From NCBI GenBank assembly GCA_018818105.1, contig JAHISK010000035.1, positions 1 through 48,540 on the forward strand: a stretch of 48,540 nt of DNA, written 5' to 3'. Numbering within the stretch: position 1 is the stretch's first letter; every line of letters starts with the position of its first letter. The translations under genes were made by a program, and so were the position numbers. The notes below the pieces were generated by a model that ran no database searches, was not told the DNA's origin, and saw only the letters and a program-made list of their open reading frames with translations. Positions 23,530-31,572 of the stretch are shown piece after piece. This DNA is from Candidatus Omnitrophota bacterium. Lineage in GTDB: Bacteria > Omnitrophota > Gorgyraeia > Duberdicusellales > 4484-171.

Positions 23530-25698
23530 ATGATTAAACGAGTTGATCTGAAATTAAGATTGTTAGTGATTTTAGGGTTGGTGGTTTTTAGTATATTTTA
23601 TGTTTTTCCTTTCGAGAAAAATATAAATTTAGGGTTAGATTTAAAAGGTGGTATGTATGTTTTGTTGAGAGCTGATACTTCCGCCATTCCTTCCGATAAA
23701 CGCGGTGCCGCGATGAGTGGTACCATTGAAAAAATAAGAAATAGAGTCGATGACTATGGCGTGAAAGAAATATCTATGCAGGTTCAAGGTAAAGACTCTA
23801 TTCTTGTTCAAGTGCCTGGAGTTGTAGATCGGACGATTGTTGATAAGCTAAAGAAAGTAGGAAAATTAGAGTTTAAGTTGGTAGAAGAAGATTCCGATAA
23901 GCTTATTGCTGCTTCCGATGGTAATGTTCCTCAAGGGTATGAACTGAAAAAATTTAGGGATTCGTCTATACTAATAAATAATGAGCCGTCACTAACTGGC
24001 GCCGATTTATCCGAAAGCCATACAGGCGTGGATTCGTTAGGGTTGTCGGCTGTGGATTTATGGTTAAGCGGTGAAGGTAGAAAAAAATTTTCTAAAGTAA
24101 CCCAAGATAATGTTGGTCGGCAGTTGGCAATATTATTAGATGATAAAGTCATAAGCGCGCCTAATATTAGTGAACCCATAACCGGCGGTCAGGCCAAAAT
24201 TACGGGCAATTTTTCTTCTGATGAAGCAAAAGCAATGGTCTCAGTATTAAATTCCGGCGCGTTGCCAGTTCCTTTAGTTGTTGAAGAAGAAAGAAGCGTG
24301 GGTCCGCTTCTTGGGTCTGATTCTATAGAGAGAGGAATTAAGTCTATAATTTTAGGTGCTGGCACAGTTATCGCTTTTATGTTAATTTATTATCTTTTAG
24401 GCGGTATTATTGCTGTAATTTGTATAGTATTGGATTTGCTTTTTATTATTGCCGGATTACACCTTTTTAGAGGAACGCTGACATTACCAGGAATTGCCGG
24501 CATGATTCTAACTTTAGGGATGGCCGTTGACGCTAACGTTTTAATCTTTGAGCGGATAAGAGAAGAGTTGAACGCGAAAAAACCGTTAAGTATAGCTGTT
24601 AAAAACGGGTTTGATAAAGCTAAGCGTACTATTATTGATGCTAATATTACAACATTAATCGCGGCGGTATTCCTTTTTATTTTTGGTACCGGGCCTATAA
24701 GGGGGTTTGCTACAACGTTGTCTTTAGGTATTATTGCCAGTATTTTTACCGCGGTTTTCGTGGGGCGGACAATTTTTTCTTGTCTTTTGGAGCTTAAAAT
24801 AAAAAAGTTCCCTATGCTACGCCTTTTTCAAACTTCAAATATAAATTTTGTAAAATTACGTAATATTTGTATTATTATTTCGTTAATTGTGATTATCGTG
24901 GGTATGGTGAAATTTTATTCCCGTATTGATAATATTTACGGGATAGATTTTAAAGGTGGTCAGATCTTAGAGTATAAATTAACTCCTTCTCCTGATATCG
25001 AAAACGTAAGGGCGGTTTTATCAGCAAATGATTATGGCGATGTGGCTATTCAAGAATTCAACGATATTGATGGCGGCATAATGATTAGAAGTAAATCAGA
25101 TATTGTTGATAACATTAGCCGGATTTTAAGGAGTAAATTTGATCAGGTAGAAGATTTAAAAGTTACTACTGTAGGGCCTGCCGTTGGTAAAGCATTGAAG
25201 CATAAAGCATACCTCGCGATATTTCTTTCTCTTATAGGAATACTTTTTTATGTTGCCATTCGGTTTAAGCATTTTGATTTTGCTTTCGCGGCGGTTATCG
25301 CGTTGTTTCATGACGTTATTATAAGTTTAGGGTTCCTTGCTTTTTTTGGATATGAGATAAACCTTTTGATTATAACGGCGCTGTTGACTATTGCCGGATA
25401 TTCTATAAATGATACTATTGTAATTTATGACCGTATACGAGAGATTTCTCCGCGGTTTCATAAGTTATCTTTACGCGAAATAATAAATATGGCTTTAAAC
25501 GGTACGCTTTCTCGTACTATTGTTACTTCATTGACTACAATTCTGGTAGTCATCGCTATGTATTTATTAGGAGGCCAGGCTTTAAAAGGGTTTGCCTTTA
25601 CTCTTTTAGTAGGGTTTTTAGCGGGAACGTATTCTTCTATCTACATCGCATCTCCTTTAGTATTATTATTTAGAAAATCCCATCTGCATACGAAATAA
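23530..25698 (+). CDS. secDF: fused protein translocase SecD-SecF
   Basis: 722 aa with both halves in one chain. The SecD half (about 1-430) has LGLDLKGGMYVLLRAD, the P1 periplasmic part with IRNRVDDYGVKE, and GMAVDANVLIFERIREEL. The SecF half (about 431-722) has GIDFKGGQILEYKL, VGPAVGKAL and AGYSINDTIVIYDRIRE. The conserved Asp/Arg pairs for proton flow are visible in both TM4-like motifs. It uses the proton gradient to pull exported proteins. Fusion is known in some lineages, whereas two separate genes are more common in Gram-negatives. Confidence 0.95.
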   Translation: MIKRVDLKLRLLVILGLVVFSIFYVFPFEKNINLGLDLKGGMYVLLRADTSAIPSDKRGAAMSGTIEKIRNRVDDYGVKEISMQVQGKDSILVQVPGVVDRTIVDKLKKVGKLEFKLVEEDSDKLIAASDGNVPQGYELKKFRDSSILINNEPSLTGADLSESHTGVDSLGLSAVDLWLSGEGRKKFSKVTQDNVGRQLAILLDDKVISAPNISEPITGGQAKITGNFSSDEAKAMVSVLNSGALPVPLVVEEERSVGPLLGSDSIERGIKSIILGAGTVIAFMLIYYLLGGIIAVICIVLDLLFIIAGLHLFRGTLTLPGIAGMILTLGMAVDANVLIFERIREELNAKKPLSIAVKNGFDKAKRTIIDANITTLIAAVFLFIFGTGPIRGFATTLSLGIIASIFTAVFVGRTIFSCLLELKIKKFPMLRLFQTSNINFVKLRNICIIISLIVIIVGMVKFYSRIDNIYGIDFKGGQILEYKLTPSPDIENVRAVLSANDYGDVAIQEFNDIDGGIMIRSKSDIVDNISRILRSKFDQVEDLKVTTVGPAVGKALKHKAYLAIFLSLIGILFYVAIRFKHFDFAFAAVIALFHDVIISLGFLAFFGYEINLLIITALLTIAGYSINDTIVIYDRIREISPRFHKLSLREIINMALNGTLSRTIVTSLTTILVVIAMYLLGGQALKGFAFTLLVGFLAGTYSSIYIASPLVLLFRKSHLHTK

Positions 25699-25729
25699 AC
25701 TGTGGTGTTTTTTCCATTATTCGAGGTGG

Positions 25730-25913
25730 TTAAAGAGATAACAAAAATAGCCCTTTTGCTTTGCGTATGAGTCCTAAAACCATATTGATAGTGAAAGAGC
25801 ATAATAATCAAAGCAAAAGATGCCGCGGTTCAACCGATATAAAATCGGCCTCACGCGCGGATATCCATCCGGACTCAAGACGTGCGCAAAAGAGATTTTT
25901 GTTATCTCTTTAA
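25730..25913. repeat. large multi-hairpin inverted-repeat element A
   Basis: A perfect 19-bp outer stem (25730-25748 with 25895-25913) encloses an 11-bp stem CTTTTGCTTTG/CAAAGCAAAAG (25753-25763 with 25809-25819), a small hairpin CCGAT/ATCGG (25834-25848) and a GCGC-bounded hairpin (25855-25887). The element fills most of the 25699-25962 spacer before the mfd-like gene. It could be an RNA structure or a non-autonomous mobile element; its outer arms resemble those of the element at 28893. Confidence 0.7.
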
Positions 25914-25962
25914 TTATGCCAGAGGTTTTGTATATTTTTGATAGAATGGAACCTATCGTATC

Positions 25963-27858
25963 ATGGAAGTTTTTAATACCCTTAAAATTTATATTCATAA
26001 GAAAATTTCTCTGGAAGAAGTTAATAGAACGCTTATAGAGTTAAAATATAAGCGTGTTAATCAAGTTTTAGAGGAAGGGGATTTTTCTGTTCGCGGAGAT
26101 ACTCTAGAAGTTTTTCCTGTGAATTTTAGTTTGTCGTTAAGAGTGGAATGGGAGTTTGATGTTGTTGGAAAAATTTATAGTTTTGATAAAATTCTAAACA
26201 AGAAAGTAACCGATTATGAGTTTCTTATTGTTATTCCCTATATTAAAAAAGTAAAACGGTACGCGGGGGATGATTTTCCTATAGACGCTATTTTACGTAT
26301 AAAAAAAGGCGATTACGTTGTTCATAGTCGCTATGGTATTGGTCAGTTTAAGGGAGTTAAGAAGTTAACTGTAAGAGACAGGTCAGATTTTTATTTTGAG
26401 ATAGAATATGACAGACAAGATAAAATTTATGTGTCTAAAGAAGAAGCCCATTTAATTCAAAAATATACTAGTTTTTCCGCTAAAACGCCTAAGCTTACGC
26501 GGTTAGGCACGAAAGAATGGTCAAAAATTAAAGTAAGGGTAGAGGAGGGAATAAAAAAGTTAGCTTTACAGCTTTTAAGAATTCAAGCTCAAAGGAAGGT
26601 AATCGCGGGTATTAAGTTTTCTCACGACAGCGATTGGCAGAAAAAATTTGAAGCTGATTTTCCTTATACAGAGACTCAAGATCAGCTTAAGGCAACGGAT
26701 GAAACTAAAAAAGATATGGAACAGCCTAATTGTATGGATAGGCTAATTTGCGGCGATGTGGGCTATGGTAAAACCGAAGTTGCTATGCGCGCTGTTTTTA
26801 AGGCTGTTTCCGACGGCAAACAAGTAGCGTTTTTAGTTCCTACAACGATTCTGGCGTATCAGCATTATACTAATTTGTTTAAAAGGTTAAAGGCATTTCC
26901 TTTTTTTGTGGAGATGTTATCGCGGTTTAGAACACAAGGTGAACAGATAAATATTATAAAGAAGTTGAATGAAGGCAAAATTGATATTGTAGTTGGAACT
27001 CATAGACTTTTATCCGGTGATGTGGCTTTTAAAGATTTAGGGTTGCTTATCATTGATGAGGAGCATAAGTTTGGGGTTGAGCATAAAGAAAGGGTGAAAA
27101 ATATAAAAGTAGGGGTTGAAGTATTGACGTTAACGGCAACTCCTATTCCTCGTACTCTTTATATGAGTTTAGTGGGCCTTAAAAATATCTCTTTGATAAG
27201 AACTCCTCCGGCACAGCGGGTAGCGGTAAAAACAAAAGTTGTTGAGTTTTCTCCGAAATTCTTGAAAGAAGTAATTTTAAAGGAAGTTGATAGAGGAGGA
27301 CAAGTTTTTTTTATTCATAACCGTATTGAAAGTATAGATAAAGTAGCTGGTATTTTTAAAAAACAGCTACCGAAAGAAGTAAGGATGGCAGTAATTTATG
27401 GAAGGTTATCCAGCCGTACAATAGAGAAAGTCATGCTGGATTTTATTGAACATAGGTTGGATGTGTTACTGTCAACAGCTATTGTTGAATCAGGTATTGA
27501 CATTCCTTGCGCTAACACTATTATAATTAACGACGCGCATCGGTTTGGATTAGCGGATTTACATCAGTTGAGGGGTAGAGTTGGCCGGCTTAATATTCAA
27601 GCCTATGCTTACTTGGTTGTACCTAAAATGGAGAGTATTTCTACTTTGGCAAGGAATAGACTCTCTATGATTGAAGAATTTTCTCATTTAGGGGCAGGGT
27701 TTGATGTCGCGATGAGTGATTTGGAGTTAAGAGGCGCCGGTAATATTTTGGGCAAAGAACAGCACGGATTTGTCTGGATGGTAGGATTTGATTTATATTG
27801 CCGTCTCATGAAGAAAGAGATAGAATATCTGAAGCAAGCTTTTAGGATAGAAACATAG
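25963..27858 (+). CDS. mfd: short Mfd-like DNA translocase (lacks N- and C-terminal domains)
   Basis: 631 aa against about 1,100-1,150 for full Mfd. It starts in the UvrB-homology module (FSVRGDTLEVFP, 41-52), then a CarD-like RNA-polymerase-interaction domain (IKKGDYVVHSRYGIGQFKGV, 113-132), then the RecG-like motor with Walker A GDVGYGKT (264-271), DEEH (365-368), TATPIPRTLYMS, and RGRVGR and LRGAGNILG near the end. It stops after YCRLMKKEIEYL, where full Mfd would continue into the regulatory D7 domain. The missing N-terminal part carries most of the UvrA-binding region. No upstream remnant is visible; the spacer is a hairpin element. Confidence 0.85.
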   Translation: MEVFNTLKIYIHKKISLEEVNRTLIELKYKRVNQVLEEGDFSVRGDTLEVFPVNFSLSLRVEWEFDVVGKIYSFDKILNKKVTDYEFLIVIPYIKKVKRYAGDDFPIDAILRIKKGDYVVHSRYGIGQFKGVKKLTVRDRSDFYFEIEYDRQDKIYVSKEEAHLIQKYTSFSAKTPKLTRLGTKEWSKIKVRVEEGIKKLALQLLRIQAQRKVIAGIKFSHDSDWQKKFEADFPYTETQDQLKATDETKKDMEQPNCMDRLICGDVGYGKTEVAMRAVFKAVSDGKQVAFLVPTTILAYQHYTNLFKRLKAFPFFVEMLSRFRTQGEQINIIKKLNEGKIDIVVGTHRLLSGDVAFKDLGLLIIDEEHKFGVEHKERVKNIKVGVEVLTLTATPIPRTLYMSLVGLKNISLIRTPPAQRVAVKTKVVEFSPKFLKEVILKEVDRGGQVFFIHNRIESIDKVAGIFKKQLPKEVRMAVIYGRLSSRTIEKVMLDFIEHRLDVLLSTAIVESGIDIPCANTIIINDAHRFGLADLHQLRGRVGRLNIQAYAYLVVPKMESISTLARNRLSMIEEFSHLGAGFDVAMSDLELRGAGNILGKEQHGFVWMVGFDLYCRLMKKEIEYLKQAFRIET

Positions 27859-27928
27859 AGATAGTGGATAGTGGTTAGTGTTTAGTATTTAGTGGAGAGG
27901 ATATAGGGGATAGTGGTTAGTTAGGAGG
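27859..27928. repeat. ten-unit heptamer array merging into a Shine-Dalgarno site
   Basis: Units agatagt, ggatagt, ggttagt, gtttagt, atttagt, ggagagg, atatagg, ggatagt, ggttagt, taggagg. The last unit is the ribosome site of the next gene. Confidence 0.8.
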
Positions 27929-27937
27929 TAATACAGT

Positions 27938-28846
27938 ATGAAAAAATATATTTTCAGCGTAGTGATTGTAGTCATATTTGCTTTTTGGGGTAATAATAGT
28001 AACGATGTCAGTGCTCAGGAGGTCAACAGGGTTTTAGCTCGTGTGAACAATGAGGTAATAACTTCAAAGGATTTTCAGGAGTATTTAGAGATTCTTTCCT
28101 ACCGATTGTCTGATGCGGATAAGGCGGAATTTAAAAACGATGATAATTTTAAAGAACAGGCTTTAGCGCGGATGATTGAGGATAAACTTATTTTAGATAA
28201 GGCGAAGAAAGATAAAATGCGGATTCCTTCGCCGGTAATAGAAGATAAGTTTGATAAAATAGTTTCCGCGTATTCTTCATTAGAAGAATTTGAAAAATCA
28301 TTAGTTGATAAAGGGTTAAATATTACTTCTTTAAAAGAGAAGATTAGAGATCAGTATATTTCACGTCAAATAGTAGAAATATATGTAAAGTCAAGGATTT
28401 ATATCGAGCCTAAAGAAATAAGCCAATATTATCAAAAGCATTTAGATGTTTTTTCTTTGCCTTCCAGGTATGCTATATGTATAGCAAAATTTAAAGATCA
28501 TGATTTCATCAAAGAAATCGCGAGGGTAATTGATAGTGAAGGTATAGAAAAAGCTAAGGATAAGTACGCGGATTCTTTAGTTAGAGTAGAATCAGGAAAA
28601 GAAGAAATGAGAGAAGAAGTGTCAACAGTTCTTTCAGAAATACAAAAAGGAGATTATTTTATTAGAGAAATAGACGGTTTGTTTTATCTGGTTTTCCTAG
28701 AGGATGAGCTTGCTTCGGAGGTTATTCCTTTGGAATCAGTGAAAGAGAAAATTTACGCGATTATTTGGGATCAAAAAATGCGGTCTAGTTTTCTAGACTG
28801 GATGAATAAATTGAAAGAAAAAGCGTTAGTAAAAGTATATGAATAG
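27938..28846 (+). CDS. SurA-like periplasmic chaperone
   Basis: 302 aa with signal peptide (residues 1-26, ending VSAQE). The SurA N-domain follows: VNRVLARVNNEVITSKDF, then EQALARMIEDKLILDKAKK and the helical segment to about residue 165. The C-terminal half (RYAICIAKF, EIQKGDYFIREIDGLFYLVFLED) occupies the parvulin position but is reduced. It likely assists envelope protein folding. The position before pdxA and rsmA matches the surA-pdxA-rsmA order of Gammaproteobacteria, supporting SurA kinship. AGGAGG ribosome site, provided by the heptamer array. Confidence 0.82.
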   Translation: MKKYIFSVVIVVIFAFWGNNSNDVSAQEVNRVLARVNNEVITSKDFQEYLEILSYRLSDADKAEFKNDDNFKEQALARMIEDKLILDKAKKDKMRIPSPVIEDKFDKIVSAYSSLEEFEKSLVDKGLNITSLKEKIRDQYISRQIVEIYVKSRIYIEPKEISQYYQKHLDVFSLPSRYAICIAKFKDHDFIKEIARVIDSEGIEKAKDKYADSLVRVESGKEEMREEVSTVLSEIQKGDYFIREIDGLFYLVFLEDELASEVIPLESVKEKIYAIIWDQKMRSSFLDWMNKLKEKALVKVYE

Positions 28847-28892
28847 TAAATTAAAAATTGTACTTTAAACGAGATGTGGTTACATGGCGGAA

Positions 28893-29039
28893 GAGAATCA
28901 AAAATAATTTTTTCAGGAAGCCCTGAACCCTTAAAAGCATGGTATTCTTCCCGAAGGGAAGAATTTTTAAGGGTGAAGTGCAGTGAAAATCCTCGCAGGG
29001 GATTTTTACGATTCTAGAAAAAATTCGTTTTTGATTCTC
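28893..29039. repeat. large multi-hairpin inverted-repeat element B
   Basis: Outer stem GAGAATCAAAAA/TTTTTGATTCTC (28893-28904 with 29028-29039), continued by AATTTTTTC/GAAAAAATT (28906-28914 with 29017-29025). Inside are three further stems: CAGG/CCTG, ACCCTTAAAA/TTTTAAGGGT enclosing ATTCTTCCC/GGGAAGAAT, and AAAATCC/GGATTTT. This would give a multibranch fold. It fills the spacer before pdxA. No gene is seen in it. Confidence 0.75.
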
Positions 29040-29086
29040 ATGAATTGTAAATGCGACTCGTTGCAAGTACATAAAAATATTTACAT

Positions 29087-30019
29087 ATGAAAAAAGTAAT
29101 TATTACTAGTGGTGATCCGGCTGGGTGTGGTCCTTATATCACGTTGGAAGCCATAAATCTTTTGCGAAGGCAGAAAATTGATTTTTTTGTTGTAGGAGAT
29201 AGAACAATTTTAGAGAAATTACCGCTTTATGAAAAGATGAATAAAAGATTTAATCTGGTAGATGTCGATACTAAAGGCATTACTAAATTAACTAAGGGTA
29301 AAATATCTAAATTGGGGGGGAGAGCTAGTTTAAATTATATAGATAGAGGCTTGCTTTTGGCGCGAGAGGCAAACATAAAACGGATAATTACCGCTCCGGT
29401 TTCTAAAGAAGCGGTTAAATTGATAAATCTTAAGTTTGTTGGTCATACGGAGTATTTAGCTCAATATTTCGGAGTTAAAAATTACGCAATGATGATGGCG
29501 TCTTCAGTATTAAGGGCGGTTCCTTTTAGCCGGCATATTCCTTTGAGAGAAGTTTCTGCCGCTATCAAAAAGAAAGATATTCTAGATACTGTTTCTTTAG
29601 TGTACACTTCTTTAAAAGATAAGTTTAATATTAAAAATCCCAGAATAGTTGTCGCGTCTTTTAATCCCCACGCCGGTATTAATACTTTTTTAGATAAAGA
29701 GGAAAAAGAGATTGACGCGGGATTACGGTTGTTCAAAGAAAAAATCTATGGACCGTTGCCTGCTGATACTATTTTTACTCTTCATAATTTAAAGAATTTT
29801 GACTGTGTGATTTGTCCCTATCATGACCAGGCAATGATACCTTTTAAGCTGCTAGCCTTTAAGAAAGGGGTTAACCTTACCTTAGGGTTGCCGATAATAC
29901 GTACATCGCCGGATCACGGAGTTGCGTATGATTTAGTGGCGAAAGGTAAACGTCCCTTTGCTACCTCAATGGTTGAAGCGATTAAATTAGCAATAAAAAT
30001 CAATCCTGTAGGGGCGTAG
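29087..30019 (+). CDS. pdxA: 4-hydroxythreonine-4-phosphate dehydrogenase
   Basis: 310 aa. It oxidises 4-phosphohydroxy-threonine in the DXP-dependent pyridoxal phosphate route. Motifs: SGDPAGCGPYITLEA at the start, ITAPVSKEAV, VGHTEYLA with metal-binding His, FNPHAGIN, CPYHDQAMIPFKLLAF, and RTSPDHGVAYDLVAKG. All are in order. The last residues (NPVGA) and stop codon come from an inverted copy of the GTAGGGGCG palindrome at 30008. Confidence 0.95.
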   Translation: MKKVIITSGDPAGCGPYITLEAINLLRRQKIDFFVVGDRTILEKLPLYEKMNKRFNLVDVDTKGITKLTKGKISKLGGRASLNYIDRGLLLAREANIKRIITAPVSKEAVKLINLKFVGHTEYLAQYFGVKNYAMMMASSVLRAVPFSRHIPLREVSAAIKKKDILDTVSLVYTSLKDKFNIKNPRIVVASFNPHAGINTFLDKEEKEIDAGLRLFKEKIYGPLPADTIFTLHNLKNFDCVICPYHDQAMIPFKLLAFKKGVNLTLGLPIIRTSPDHGVAYDLVAKGKRPFATSMVEAIKLAIKINPVGA

Positions 30020-30036
30020 GCAAGCGACGCCCCTAT
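30008..30036 (-). repeat. GTAGGGGCG palindromic repeat, inverted orientation
   Basis: GTAGGGGCGTAGGCAAGC then GACGCCCCTAT. The GCAAG loop is the complement of the CTTGC loop of other copies. It supplies the last PdxA codons and stop. Confidence 0.75.
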
Positions 30037-30060
30037 GATAAATTACGATAGAGGTTGGTA

Positions 30061-30843
30061 ATGAAACAATCTAAATCTTTCGGACAAGTTTTTTTAAAAG
30101 ATAACAATTATATCAATAAAATTGTCGATTCACTTAGTATCGATGATAAAGAGGTTTTAGAAATAGGTCCGGGGGACGGCAGAATAAGCCGCCGAATCGC
30201 TGCTTGCGCCAAATATCTTTATTGCGTGGAAGTAGATGTTCGTTTCTGTAAGTTGCTTAATGATAAGTTTAAAACTTTCTCCAATGTTGAAATTATTCAG
30301 CAAGATATTACTAAATTTCCCTTTTCTGATAAATTTGAACCAAATAGAAAAATAATAGTTTTTGGTAACGTGCCTTATCAGATAAGTAATGAGATAGTGA
30401 GGCATTTGGTAAGAAACAGAGCATATATTAAGTGCGCCTACATTACTTTTCAAAAAGAGTTTGTTTCAAAACTTATCGCGGTTCCGTCAACGAAGGCTTA
30501 CGGTGTTTTAAGCTGTTACGCGCAGTTTTACGCGAAAGTCGAAAAGCTGTTTGATATTCCCGCTAAAGCGTTTACGCCTGTTCCGAAAGTTGATTCATCT
30601 TTTATGAAACTGGACTTTTATTCTAAGAGTCCCTATGCAGTAGATAATGTTGATTTTTTGTTTAGACTTATTAAAGCCGCTTTTTCAAACCGTAGGAAAA
30701 AGGTTATCAATTCATTGCCTTTTCCTAAAGAAGAAATAATTGGAGTTCTGTTATCCTTAGGGTTGTCTGTCAACGCGCGTCCGGAGAATCTGGGGTTAGA
30801 AGATTATATAGCTATAGCTGAAAAATTACCGAAAAATAGCTGA
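30061..30843 (+). CDS. rsmA: 16S rRNA (adenine1518-N6/adenine1519-N6)-dimethyltransferase
   Basis: 260 aa SAM-dependent methyltransferase (KsgA) that dimethylates two adenosines near the 3' end of 16S rRNA. Motifs: KSFGQVFLKD at the N-terminus, LEIGPGDGRISRRIA for SAM binding, FGNVPYQISNEI (the N6-adenine NxPY motif), and FTPVPKVDSSF. The ATG at 30061 is preferred over an in-frame TTG at 30055 because it has a GAGG site 6 bp upstream and matches the family start. It follows pdxA as in the surA-pdxA-rsmA cluster. No gene is seen in the 190-bp spacer downstream. Confidence 0.95.
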   Translation: MKQSKSFGQVFLKDNNYINKIVDSLSIDDKEVLEIGPGDGRISRRIAACAKYLYCVEVDVRFCKLLNDKFKTFSNVEIIQQDITKFPFSDKFEPNRKIIVFGNVPYQISNEIVRHLVRNRAYIKCAYITFQKEFVSKLIAVPSTKAYGVLSCYAQFYAKVEKLFDIPAKAFTPVPKVDSSFMKLDFYSKSPYAVDNVDFLFRLIKAAFSNRRKKVINSLPFPKEEIIGVLLSLGLSVNARPENLGLEDYIAIAEKLPKNS

Positions 30844-31033
30844 TAAATATAGAAAACTGTCAAATTTTGTGTTATATATATAATATTTTGTACAGTTTAG
30901 TTTATGATTCGGATAGAGAAAGATGGGTTGTTATTTCAGCTTGGCTTTGATAAATATTGCTGAGGAGTAAAAAATATTATCAGATAGTTGTAATATTTAT
31001 TACGGAAAAAATTTTGCATAAGCGTTTCTAATT

Positions 31034-31417
31034 ATGAAAATGACCAAAAAAGTATACTATCACGACACCGACTGCGGTGGAGTTGTGTATTACGCTAATT
31101 ACCTTAAGTATCTAGAAGAAGCAAGGACGGAATACTTTTGTGATAAAGGGATAGATTTAAAAAAACTTTCGCAAATAGGCGTTATGTTTGTTGTTCGTCG
31201 GGTTGAGATTGATTATAAATCGCCGGCTAAATATGCTGATACCTTAGATATTTTTACTCAGATAACGCGTAAAAAGAATGTTTCTTTAGAGTTTTTTCAA
31301 GAAGTCAAAAGAGAAGATAAAGTGTTAGTTTCGGCTAAGACTATTCTTGTCTCTGTAAATAAAGAATTACGCCCCGCTTCTATCCCGCAAGATATTATTG
31401 AAAGTCTATCTAAATAA
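31034..31417 (+). CDS. ybgC: YbgC/FadM-like acyl-CoA thioesterase
   Basis: 127 aa hotdog-fold thioesterase. Signature HDTDCGGVVYYANYLKYLEE with catalytic Asp13, then VRRVEIDYKSPAKYADTL and LVSVNKELRPASIPQDI. In Proteobacteria YbgC is linked to the Tol-Pal region; here it stands alone. It hydrolyses short- to medium-chain acyl-CoA; the physiological substrate is unknown. Confidence 0.9.
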   Translation: MKMTKKVYYHDTDCGGVVYYANYLKYLEEARTEYFCDKGIDLKKLSQIGVMFVVRRVEIDYKSPAKYADTLDIFTQITRKKNVSLEFFQEVKREDKVLVSAKTILVSVNKELRPASIPQDIIESLSK

Positions 31418-31437
31418 AATATTTTATTTTTTTGACT
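31416..31437 (+). terminator. possible AT-only terminator after ybgC
   Basis: The palindrome AATAAAATATTTTATT is followed by a T-run. The stem has no G-C pair, so it would be weak. Confidence 0.3.
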
Positions 31438-31447
31438 TTTAAAAGAT

Positions 31448-31475
31448 GGTTACTGTAATCTGGTTTCTGGTTACT
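31448..31475. repeat. heptamer array before argC
   Basis: Units ggttact, gtaatct, ggtttct, ggttact. Confidence 0.65.
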
Positions 31476-31483
31476 TAAAAACA

Positions 31484-31512
31484 TTGACTCTGGCATGTTT
31501 TTCGTTTATCAT
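31484..31512 (+). promoter_or_regulatory. promoter candidate for the arginine operon
   Basis: TTGACT (31484-31489), 17-bp spacer and TATCAT (31507-31512), 61 bp before argC. No ARG-box palindrome was recognised nearby. Confidence 0.5.
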
Positions 31513-31572
31513 AACTGTTATTGGTAGCCTAGGTAAGAGTATAAAGTTTTGTAATTTTAGGGAACAAAAAAT

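Noticed and set aside
28851-29072. Minus-strand open frame across the spacer before pdxA
   Set aside because: It runs through the multi-hairpin element, has no ribosome site, and no recognisable protein.
30850-30905. Terminator or promoter after rsmA
   Set aside because: AAACTGT/ACAGTTT arms enclose a TATAAT but the stem is short and there is no proper -35 or T-run.
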